This document shows, in pieces, positions 21,297 through 30,321 of a DNA stretch of 64,000 bases. The notes under the pieces were generated by a model. That model worked only from the letters and a program-made list of their open reading frames with translations, did no database searches and was not told the DNA's origin. The DNA is taken from contig NZ_JBHSBU010000001.1 of NCBI RefSeq assembly GCF_042650885.1, positions 992,001-1,056,000 on the forward strand, written 5' to 3'. Numbering within the stretch: position 1 is the stretch's first letter; each line of letters begins with the position of its first letter. Source of the stretch: Chitinimonas_A lacunae. Its GTDB lineage: Bacteria > Pseudomonadota > Gammaproteobacteria > Burkholderiales > Chitinimonadaceae. Both the position numbers and the translations under genes were made by a program.

Positions 21297-23918
21297 ATGC
21301 GTACCTCAGAAATCCGCCAGAAATTCCTCGACTTCTTCGCCTCCAAGGGTCATCAGGTGGTGGCGTCGTCGAGCCTGGTCCCGGTCGGCGATCAGACGCT
21401 GCTGTTTACCAACGCCGGCATGAACCAGTTCAAGGACGTCTTCCTCGGCTTCGACAAGCGCCCCTACAGCCGCGCCACCACTTCGCAGAAATGCGTGCGC
21501 GCCGGTGGCAAGCACAACGATCTGGAAAACGTCGGCTACACCGCCCGCCATCACACCTTCTTCGAGATGCTGGGCAACTTCAGCTTCGGCGACTATTTCA
21601 AGCAAGACGCCATCCGCTACGCCTGGGAATTCCTGACCGCCCCGCAATGGCTCGGTCTGCCCAAGGAAAAACTGATGGTGACGGTGTACGCCAGCGACGA
21701 CGAAGCCTACGACATCTGGCACAAGGAAATCGGCATCCCGGCCGACAAGATCGTGCGCATCGGCGACAACAAGGGTGCCCCCTACGCCTCGGACAACTTC
21801 TGGCAGATGGGCGATACCGGCCCGTGCGGTCCGTGCACCGAAATCTTCTATGACCATGGCGACCATATCTGGGGCGGCCCGCCCGGATCGGCCGAAGAAG
21901 ACGGCGACCGCTTCATCGAGATCTGGAACAACGTGTTCATGCAGTTCAACCGCGACGAGACCGGTACACTGCACCCGCTGCCCAAGCCCTCGGTCGATAC
22001 CGGCATGGGCCTGGAGCGGATCTCGGCCGTGATGCAACACGTTCACGCCAACTACGAGATCGACCTGTTCGTCGATCTGCTCAAAGCCGCCGCGCGGGAA
22101 ACCGGCGTGCCCTACAACCAGGAAACCCCGTCGCTCAAGGTCATCGCCGACCATATCCGCGCCTGTTCCTTCCTGATCGCCGACGGCGTGCTGCCTTCGC
22201 CCGATACGCGCGGCTATGTGCTGCGCCGTATCATCCGCCGTGCCATCCGCCACGGCTACAAGCTCGGCCAGAAGGGGCTGTTCTTCCATAAGCTGGTGCC
22301 CGATCTGGTGCTGGCGATGGGTGACGCCTACCCCGAACTCAAGAGCGGCCAGGATCGCATCGTCGCCGTGCTCAAGGCCGAAGAGGAACTGTTCGCCCGC
22401 ACGCTCGACAACGGCATGGCCCTGCTCGAAGGCGCGCTCGAAGGCGGCAAGCAGCAGCTCGACGGCAAGACGGCCTTCAAGCTCAACGACACCTTCGGCT
22501 TCCCGATCGACCTGACTGCCGATATCTGCCGCGAGCGTGGCATCGAGATCGATATGGCCGGTTACGAAGCCGAACTCGAAGCCCAGCGTGAACGCAGCCG
22601 CAACAGCAGCCAGTTCACCATGAACACCCAGGTGGCCTACGAGGGCGCCGACACCCAGTTCCAGGGCTATAGCGAAAGCAGCGTCGAGGCCAGAGTGCTG
22701 GCGCTCTATCATGAAGGTCAGGCGGTCGAGACGCTCGAAGCCGGCGAAGAAGGCATGGTGGTGCTCGACAGCACCGCCTTCTACGCCGAAGGCGGCGGTC
22801 AGGTCGGCGATGTCGGCCAGCTCGACAGTCAGGCCGCCCGCTTCGAGGTGATCGATACCCGCAAGATCAAGGGCGCCGTATTCGGCCATCTGGGCCGGCT
22901 CAGCGGCGGCACGCTCAGGCTCGGCGACAGCGTCACCGCCCGGATCGACCGCGACAAGCGTCAGGCCACCGCCCGCAACCACTCTGCCACCCATCTGCTG
23001 CACAGCGCCCTGCGCAAGGTGCTGGGCGAGCATGTGGCCCAGAAGGGTTCGCTGGTCAACAGCGAACGTACCCGCTTCGACTTCGCCCATGGTCAGCCGG
23101 TCACGGCCGATGAGCTGTCGCGCATCGAAGCGCTGGTCAACCAGGAAATCATGCGCAACCACCCGGTCAGCGCTGCCCATATGCATTACGACCAGGCCAT
23201 CGCCTCGGGCGCCATGGCGCTGTTCGGCGAGAAATATGGCGATGAGGTGCGGGTGCTCAAGATGGGCGACTTCTCGACCGAACTGTGCGGCGGCACCCAC
23301 GTCGAGCGCACCGGTGATATCGGCTTCTTCAAGATCGTGGCCGAAGGCGGCGTCGCGGCCGGCATCCGCCGCGTCGAAGCGGTGACGGGCGAAGGCGCGC
23401 TGGCCTATGTCCATCAGATGGAACGCGAGATCAAGACCGCCACCGCGCTGGTCCAGGCCCAACCGGGCGATCTGGTCGGCAAGCTGGAAAAGATCCAGGA
23501 CCAGGTCAAGACGCTCGAAAAGGAACTGGCCCGACTCAAGGCCAAGCAAGCCGCCAGCGAAGGCGACCGGCTGGGCGAGCAGGCCGTCGAGATCGGCGGC
23601 GTCAAGGTGCTGGCCGTCCAGGTCGAAGGCGCCGATGCCAACGCGCTGCGCGAAATGATCGACAAGCTCAAGTCCAAGCTCGGCCGCAGCGCCGTGGTGC
23701 TGGCTGCCGTGGCCGATGGCAAGGTGTCGCTGGCCGCCGGCGTCAGCGCCGACCTGACCGGCACTCTCAAGGCCGGCGAACTGGTCAACGCGGTGGCCCA
23801 GCAAGTCGGCGGCAAGGGTGGCGGCCGGCCCGATATGGCCATGGCCGGCGGCACCAATCCCGCCGCCCTGCCCGCTGCACTGCAAAGCGTGGCCGACTGG
23901 GTGCGGGCCAAGCTGTAA
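21297..23918 (+). CDS. alaS: Alanyl-tRNA synthetase
   Basis: This 873-aa class II synthetase (E. coli 876) begins MRTSEIRQKFLDFF. It has the motif 1-3 catalytic core (NAGMNQFKDVFLG, RHHTFFEMLGNFSFGDYF, TGMGLERISAVMQ). The editing domain carries zinc-binding His and Cys residues in NHSATHLLHSALR and CGGTHVERTGDIG. The C-terminal coiled coil and C-Ala domain end with GGRPDMAMAGG. All parts are intact. The ATG at 21297 is chosen over an upstream in-frame start at 21192 because it matches the conserved N-terminus. The gene stands alone and is followed by a strong hairpin. Confidence 0.97.
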   Translation: MRTSEIRQKFLDFFASKGHQVVASSSLVPVGDQTLLFTNAGMNQFKDVFLGFDKRPYSRATTSQKCVRAGGKHNDLENVGYTARHHTFFEMLGNFSFGDYFKQDAIRYAWEFLTAPQWLGLPKEKLMVTVYASDDEAYDIWHKEIGIPADKIVRIGDNKGAPYASDNFWQMGDTGPCGPCTEIFYDHGDHIWGGPPGSAEEDGDRFIEIWNNVFMQFNRDETGTLHPLPKPSVDTGMGLERISAVMQHVHANYEIDLFVDLLKAAARETGVPYNQETPSLKVIADHIRACSFLIADGVLPSPDTRGYVLRRIIRRAIRHGYKLGQKGLFFHKLVPDLVLAMGDAYPELKSGQDRIVAVLKAEEELFARTLDNGMALLEGALEGGKQQLDGKTAFKLNDTFGFPIDLTADICRERGIEIDMAGYEAELEAQRERSRNSSQFTMNTQVAYEGADTQFQGYSESSVEARVLALYHEGQAVETLEAGEEGMVVLDSTAFYAEGGGQVGDVGQLDSQAARFEVIDTRKIKGAVFGHLGRLSGGTLRLGDSVTARIDRDKRQATARNHSATHLLHSALRKVLGEHVAQKGSLVNSERTRFDFAHGQPVTADELSRIEALVNQEIMRNHPVSAAHMHYDQAIASGAMALFGEKYGDEVRVLKMGDFSTELCGGTHVERTGDIGFFKIVAEGGVAAGIRRVEAVTGEGALAYVHQMEREIKTATALVQAQPGDLVGKLEKIQDQVKTLEKELARLKAKQAASEGDRLGEQAVEIGGVKVLAVQVEGADANALREMIDKLKSKLGRSAVVLAAVADGKVSLAAGVSADLTGTLKAGELVNAVAQQVGGKGGGRPDMAMAGGTNPAALPAALQSVADWVRAKL

Positions 23919-23929
23919 ACGGTAGACTT

Positions 23930-24009
23930 ATGCGTAAAGCGCATGGCTCTGGAATTCATCTGCAAGTCTTCATCTTGCAATGTTTCCAATAGTCATGCGT
24001 AAAGCGCAT
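23930..24009. repeat. Pair of identical 15-bp hairpin repeats downstream of alaS
   Basis: ATGCGTAAAGCGCAT occurs twice in the same orientation, at 23930-23944 and 23995-24009. Each copy can fold as a 5-bp stem (ATGCG/CGCAT) with loop TAAAG, and both are followed by nGCT. They look like a small dispersed repeat rather than a gene part. Confidence 0.6.
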
Positions 24010-24022
24010 AGCTGACCTGATC

Positions 24023-24050
24023 ACGCCGCGCCCGGTTTCCGGCGCGGCGT
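24023..24050 (+). terminator. alaS terminator-like hairpin
   Basis: A perfect 10-bp GC stem (ACGCCGCGCC at 24023-24032 with GGCGCGGCGT at 24041-24050) and an 8-base loop are followed by a pyrimidine-rich but not pure T tail (TCGTCTTCTC). It probably ends alaS transcription. Confidence 0.6.
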
Positions 24051-24238
24051 TCGTCTTCTCGGCACGACAGAATAAACGGGCAGACACGTCTGCCCAAAAA
24101 ATAGGCAATCCGGTTTTTCTCCGTCGTCTCAAGCACTTGGGCCGCTTATCCACAAGCGCCCCACAGGCTTGTCCGTGCGGGCTTGTGGAAGGCCGCCTTG
24201 TCCTTTTCGATCCAACCGACTTCCTGGGAGCCGACGCA

Positions 24239-25801
<1,563 letters not shown>

Positions 25802-25893
25802 TCTGCCCCCGCGCTCCCGCCTCGATCAGGCGGGAGCGTTTATTCACCCCCGAGCCATCCTCAAGTATTTTCCCTGTACACAAGCTGCCAGCC

Positions 25894-26715
25894 ATGACCG
25901 TCGAACACTCCCCTCTCGGCCGAACCACCACCTATGCCGACCAGTACGATCCCAGCCTGTTATTTCCGATTCCGCGCCAGGCCAAGCGCGATGAGATCGG
26001 GGTCGGGGCCACGCTGCCGTTTTTCGGCGCGGACATCTGGAATGCCTATGAGCTGTCCTGGCTCAACCCGCGCGGTAAACCACAGATTGCCCTGGCGAGC
26101 TTCACGGTGCCCGCCGACAGCCCCAATCTGATCGAATCCAAATCGTTCAAGCTCTATCTCAACAGCTTCAACCAGACCCGGCTTGACGAGCCCGAAGTGC
26201 TGCGCCGGCATCTGAGCGACGATCTGAGCGCTGCTGCAGGCGCCAAGGTGGCGGTCCGATTGGTGTTGCCGGAGGCATTTGGCCAGGAAAAGCTGGCGGA
26301 ACTGGAGGGGGTCTGCATTGACCGGCTCGATGTCGAGATCGAGCGCTACAGCCCCGACCCGACACTTCTGGTGGCCCTGGACGAGCCGGTGGTCGAAGAG
26401 GTGCTGACTTCCAATCTGCTCAAGTCCAATTGTCTGGTCACCGGCCAGCCCGACTGGGGCAGCGTGCGCATCCACTATCGGGGACGGCCGCTCGATCAGG
26501 CGGCCTTGCTGCGTTATCTGGTGTCGTTCCGCCAGCACAACGAATTCCATGAGCAGTGCGTCGAGCGCATCTTCATGGACATCCAGCGCCAGTGCCAGCC
26601 GGAGGCGCTGTCGGTCTATGCCCGCTATACCCGGCGCGGCGGGCTCGATATCAATCCGTTCCGCACCAACTTCAGCCAGCCGGCGCCGGCCAATCTGCGT
26701 ACCGCCCGGCAATAA
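25894..26715 (+). CDS. queF: NADPH-dependent 7-cyano-7-deazaguanine reductase
   Basis: This 273-aa long (two-domain, YqcD/E. coli-like) QueF reduces preQ0 to preQ1 in queuosine synthesis. The N-terminal half has PRQAKRDEIG and the WNAYELSWLN segment. The C-terminal T-fold carries the catalytic Cys180 in SNCLVTGQPDWGS and the conserved FRQHNEFHEQCVERIF segment with the NADPH/substrate residues. Length matches the E. coli enzyme (282 aa). The ribosome site is weak. The gene is followed by a hairpin at 26804-26826 (GCCTGTCC/GGACAGGC) without a clear T run. Confidence 0.95.
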   Translation: MTVEHSPLGRTTTYADQYDPSLLFPIPRQAKRDEIGVGATLPFFGADIWNAYELSWLNPRGKPQIALASFTVPADSPNLIESKSFKLYLNSFNQTRLDEPEVLRRHLSDDLSAAAGAKVAVRLVLPEAFGQEKLAELEGVCIDRLDVEIERYSPDPTLLVALDEPVVEEVLTSNLLKSNCLVTGQPDWGSVRIHYRGRPLDQAALLRYLVSFRQHNEFHEQCVERIFMDIQRQCQPEALSVYARYTRRGGLDINPFRTNFSQPAPANLRTARQ

Positions 26716-27079
26716 CTCGGTCCAGCGGATCAGCGAAACATTTGCTGCCGTTGGTACGACTGCTCCCTCGCCCTTCCCTTCGCTTGACTATTCTGACCCT
26801 ATCGCCTGTCCGGATCCTGGACAGGCGTAGTGGTTTGCCTCGTCCCGTGGCAATAGCCTATCAGCGAGATTCGGAGCAGATTTATCATGATATTTTATAT
26901 AATCATTCATTACCGCCGTGGTATTAGTAGCCTATTGTCCAGTTTTTTTAATTTATTGAGATAAGCCAGATATTTACCGCCATGCTTGAGTTTCCCGGCT
27001 CACTTTTCTAACGTTCAGCAAAGGCGCCCTGTTTGGCTGGTCCGGGGCGCCGTCTTCTCCCGCGGCAAAGGAGCCAGCG
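26716..27079. other. Intergenic region before the porin gene
   Basis: About 360 bases without a supported gene. It holds a hairpin (26804-26811 with 26819-26826) behind queF and a TATAAT at 26898-26903 in an AT-rich stretch that may be the porin promoter. A GC hairpin (GGCGCCC at 27023-27029 with GGGCGCC at 27045-27051) lies in the porin leader, 15 bases before its ribosome site AAGGAG (27066-27071). Confidence 0.45.
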
Positions 27080-28339
27080 ATGGGTAAATGGCTGTCCCTG
27101 ATAACGCTCGTCGTCCAGAGCGCCGTCTGCGCCGAGGACACGGAGCGCTGGCGCCTCGGCGGCTTTGGCACCCTAGGGATCACCCATTCCGACACGCCCT
27201 ACGCCCAGTATCGCGGCAGCGCCCAGCAATCGAACGGCATCTTCAAGGAATGGTCGTTCAAGAACGAAACCGTGCTCGGCGTGCAGGGCAGCGTCAGTCC
27301 GCTCGACAGTCTTGACCTGACCATCCAGCTGCTTTCCCGCCACAACTACAAAAACAATTTCGACCCGCAGCTCGACTGGGCCTATATCGCCTGGCGCGCC
27401 CGTCCCTCGCTGACCTTGCGGGCCGGTCGCTTCATCACGCCGATGCTGATGGTGTCGGACTACCGCAACGTCAACTACAGCAATCCATGGATTCGACCGC
27501 CGCTCGAATTCTATGGCCTGTTGACGCTCAACAATGTCGATGGGGTCGATGCACTCTACCGCGGCAATCTGGGCGAGATGACCTATGCCTTGCAGGGCTT
27601 CTGGGGCAAGTACGATCTCTATATCAATACGGCACGGCTGATCGAATATCACCGCATGATCGGCTTTAACGCCACCTTGCAGCGCGACCCCTGGATGGTT
27701 CGGCTGGCCTATATGGACAGCGATCATTCGCTGGCAGACAGCAACGGCAACAAGATGAATATCTCCCGGGCGCAGATCGGCCCACCCGGTTGCGGTGGCC
27801 TGGGTTGCGAGCGGGTCTATCCAGGCTTTGCCCGGCTCGCCGAGCAGTTCGATGTCGAACACAAGCCGTTTCGGGTGCTGGCCATCGGCGGCAGCTACGA
27901 CGACGGGAAATGGCTGATCCAGAGCGAATTGGCTTATCGCGACAATGGCGACTCGCAAGTGGCGTCGGGCAGTGCCTGGTATCTGAGCGTGGCGCGCCGC
28001 TTGGGCGACTGGTTGCCCTATGCCGTGGTGGCACGACACAAAGCCAATACGCGCGAATATATTCTGCAACCATCGCCTGAATTCGCTAATCGACCAGCAC
28101 TGGTATTGCGCAATTCCTCGACCGATCAAAGCAGTCTGTCGATTGGTCTGCGCCGTGAGCTGGGCAAACATGCGGCGATCAAATTCCAGCACGACTGGCT
28201 AAAGCCCGAGCACGGCCGCTATACCAGCACTTTTGGCAACGGCAATCTGCTGCCCAATTCCGCCCTGCCGCCTAATACGCGGCTGTCAGATTTCGGTTCG
28301 GTACGGATCATCGCCGTGTCGCTCGACTTTATCTTCTGA
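27080..28339 (+). CDS. Outer-membrane porin-like beta-barrel protein
   Basis: This 419-aa protein has a signal peptide (MGKWLSLITLVVQSAVCAE) followed by alternating amphipathic strands from start to end: WRLGGFGTLGITHS, TVLGVQGSVS, LDLTIQLLSRHN, LTLRAGRFITPMLMVS and, at the C-terminus, VRIIAVSLDFIF ending in Phe, the usual outer-membrane insertion signal. It looks like an oligomeric-porin-type barrel (DcaP/OprO-like plan), but the substrate cannot be told. A good ribosome site precedes the ATG. The next gene, a short phosphate-binding-like protein, starts 12 bases later, which suggests a paired uptake role. Confidence 0.8.
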   Translation: MGKWLSLITLVVQSAVCAEDTERWRLGGFGTLGITHSDTPYAQYRGSAQQSNGIFKEWSFKNETVLGVQGSVSPLDSLDLTIQLLSRHNYKNNFDPQLDWAYIAWRARPSLTLRAGRFITPMLMVSDYRNVNYSNPWIRPPLEFYGLLTLNNVDGVDALYRGNLGEMTYALQGFWGKYDLYINTARLIEYHRMIGFNATLQRDPWMVRLAYMDSDHSLADSNGNKMNISRAQIGPPGCGGLGCERVYPGFARLAEQFDVEHKPFRVLAIGGSYDDGKWLIQSELAYRDNGDSQVASGSAWYLSVARRLGDWLPYAVVARHKANTREYILQPSPEFANRPALVLRNSSTDQSSLSIGLRRELGKHAAIKFQHDWLKPEHGRYTSTFGNGNLLPNSALPPNTRLSDFGSVRIIAVSLDFIF

Positions 28340-28351
28340 GCGGAGCCAACC

Positions 28352-28804
28352 ATGCCCACCGATACCGCGCTGCGCTCAACCCCGCAAATCCGTCGTCGGC
28401 TCTGCCTGCTCCTTGCCGTGGCTGCGCTACAGAGCACCTGTGCCGCCGACTGGGTAGTCGTCGCCAGCAGCCAGAGCCCGCTGAGCAAGCTGAGCCGCGA
28501 ACAGGTGGCCAATCTCTATCTGGGCCAGATTCACGAACTCCCCGGCAGTGGCCGTATCGTGCCGGTCGATCTGGCGGAAGAGTCACCCTTGCGGCAGCAG
28601 TTCTATTCCCAGGTCGCCAACAAGACGCCTGTTCAGGTGCGGATGCACTGGTCGAAGATGATTTTCAACGGCAAGGGAAGACCGCCACAGGAAGTGCAGA
28701 ACAGTAACGATATGAAGCGGCTATTGAATGCCAATCCGTCGAGTATCGGCTATATGGACAGGTTGGTGGTCGATGGAACGTTGAAGGTGCTGTTGATACC
28801 TTGA
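28352..28804 (+). CDS. Short PstS-like periplasmic substrate-binding protein
   Basis: This 150-aa secreted protein has a basic start and hydrophobic core (RRRLCLLLAVAALQSTCA). The body resembles the N-terminal lobe of phosphate-type binding proteins: VVASSQSPLSKLSREQVANLYLG, then GRIVPVDLAEESPLRQQF, and the C-terminal NPSSIGYMDR. Full PstS proteins are about twice as long, so this is a single-lobe version, as found next to porins in other proteobacteria. It is 12 bases downstream of the porin gene and most likely in its operon. A role in anion uptake or sensing is inference. Confidence 0.75.
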   Translation: MPTDTALRSTPQIRRRLCLLLAVAALQSTCAADWVVVASSQSPLSKLSREQVANLYLGQIHELPGSGRIVPVDLAEESPLRQQFYSQVANKTPVQVRMHWSKMIFNGKGRPPQEVQNSNDMKRLLNANPSSIGYMDRLVVDGTLKVLLIP

Positions 28805-29028
28805 AGGCGTCCACACAATGCAAAACCATCCGCCTCACCATCGGCTCCAGCACCAACTCCTTACCCTTTCACAACAAAACTTCCATTAATTCCCAACATT
28901 GGGAGATCCTGCTGCGATTTTGTTATCACCAACAAAATACACCAGCATTATTCCAAGCCGCATTCATTGCAGACCTTATAATTATCCTACAGCGCCAAAA
29001 TGAAACCCCTCGTCGCTGGAGGTAAACA

Positions 29029-30225
29029 ATGGCTACTGCGATTTGTCCCCGCTGCACCAACAACCCCGAACTCGCCCGCCTTATCCAAGCAAGCGGCACA
29101 GCAAAACGCTGCACTCTCTGCAAGACCAGGCAGACAGTTCTGACAGCCGAACAAATCGGCAGCATCCTGAATAAGAATCTGCGGGAGATTTGGGGAAAGC
29201 CGGAAGATTCCGGCCACAACCATACCTTGTCGCTACGCGAAATCGTGCAGAAAGCCGTTGGCGATTCCGGCGAATGGGTCGATGAGATTATCAATGGCCT
29301 GATCCGTGCCGAGAAACACAATCTCGACAAGAGAAGCACTGCCTTTTGGAAAAAGCAGGGCCAGTACGTCAAGAAAGAAATCAATGCGCAGGAACACTAC
29401 AAGGAATGGAAACGGGTCGAGGAGGAATTACGCTATAGCCGGAAATTCTTCAGCGAACGAGCCAAGGATTTCTTCGATACCCTGTTTGGCGATATAGACG
29501 ATCTTGTCGTGGTCGCGCATGGTAAGCGCCAGCGGGTCGTTCAGGACATTCCAAAATCCGAGGTCTTCTACCGGGCGCGGCTGTGCAAGCCTTCTGAACT
29601 CAAGGCCATCCAGCAAGACCCGGTTGGCCATCTCGGCCCGCCGCCACGCGACAAGGCGAGTGCGGGCAGGATGAATGCCGAAGGGGTGGTGGTGCTGTAT
29701 ATGGCTTTTGATGAGGAGACCTGCCTGGCGGAAATGCGTCCTCCTCTTGGTTGTCAGTCAGCGATCATTCAAGTGAAGACCAAACGGGACTTGCGGATAC
29801 TCGACTTCTCCCTGCTGGAGAGAGTTCACTGCGAAATCAATTATTTCCACCAAGATTTTCTAAGTGAAGTGAAGAAACGTGGATTTCTGCGGGCACTTCA
29901 TCAGTTGATTTCCCAGCCCGTGATGCCGGGCATGGAAACCGACTATATCATGACCCAGGCGATGGCCGAATATCTTTCCAGTGTGCACTGCCATCCGGTC
30001 GATGGCATTAAATTCTCATCCGCCCACAGAAAGAATGGATTCAATCTGGTGCTGTTTCCCAACAAGGAAATTACTGGCAAGAAGAAGCCTGAGATGGGCA
30101 GTCTGTTTGGCGTCGAATATGTGGAGGACAGCCTGAAATTCAAACAGACTGCCGATATTATTTACCAATACAAGAATCTTTCTTTCTATCTTCTCAACGA
30201 CGGACAGATAGGATTCGCCCAATAG
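29029..30225 (+). CDS. Zinc-ribbon/HEPN-RES domain protein (RES NAD+-degrading toxin family)
   Basis: This 398-aa protein has an N-terminal zinc ribbon (CPRC at residues 6-9 and CTLC about 20 residues later), a helical HEPN/RES N-terminal domain (about 45-175) and a RES domain (about 178-370). RES signature residues are present: Arg182 in FYRARL, Glu235 in CLAEMRP and Ser330 in GIKFSSAHR, with the GRMNAEGVVVLYMAFDEET strand. RES domains degrade NAD+ by phosphorolysis and usually act as toxins with an Xre-type antitoxin; none is adjacent here. GGAGGT precedes the ATG. The gene looks less GC-rich than its neighbours, suggesting transfer. A role in defence or stress is inference. Confidence 0.8.
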   Translation: MATAICPRCTNNPELARLIQASGTAKRCTLCKTRQTVLTAEQIGSILNKNLREIWGKPEDSGHNHTLSLREIVQKAVGDSGEWVDEIINGLIRAEKHNLDKRSTAFWKKQGQYVKKEINAQEHYKEWKRVEEELRYSRKFFSERAKDFFDTLFGDIDDLVVVAHGKRQRVVQDIPKSEVFYRARLCKPSELKAIQQDPVGHLGPPPRDKASAGRMNAEGVVVLYMAFDEETCLAEMRPPLGCQSAIIQVKTKRDLRILDFSLLERVHCEINYFHQDFLSEVKKRGFLRALHQLISQPVMPGMETDYIMTQAMAEYLSSVHCHPVDGIKFSSAHRKNGFNLVLFPNKEITGKKKPEMGSLFGVEYVEDSLKFKQTADIIYQYKNLSFYLLNDGQIGFAQ

Positions 30226-30250
30226 CGCTGTAAGCTCCTGCTTGCAAAAA

Positions 30251-30279
30251 CAGACTGCCCGGCTTGACCGGGCAGTCTG
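30251..30279 (-). terminator. Strong bidirectional terminator between RES and M60 genes
   Basis: A perfect 12-bp stem (CAGACTGCCCGG at 30251-30262 with CCGGGCAGTCTG at 30268-30279) with loop CTTGA. On the minus strand it is followed by TTTTTGC, so it fits best as the end of the M60 gene, and it may also stop the RES transcript. Confidence 0.85.
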
Positions 30280-30321
30280 TCTATTCAAGAACTATTCAAC
30301 ACACTATTCCGCTATTCATCG

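Noticed and set aside
21306..23885. 859-codon open frame on the minus strand opposite alaS
   Set aside because: Fully antisense to alaS, with His/Gly/Gln-rich composition typical of reversed GC-rich codons and no ribosome site or family motif.
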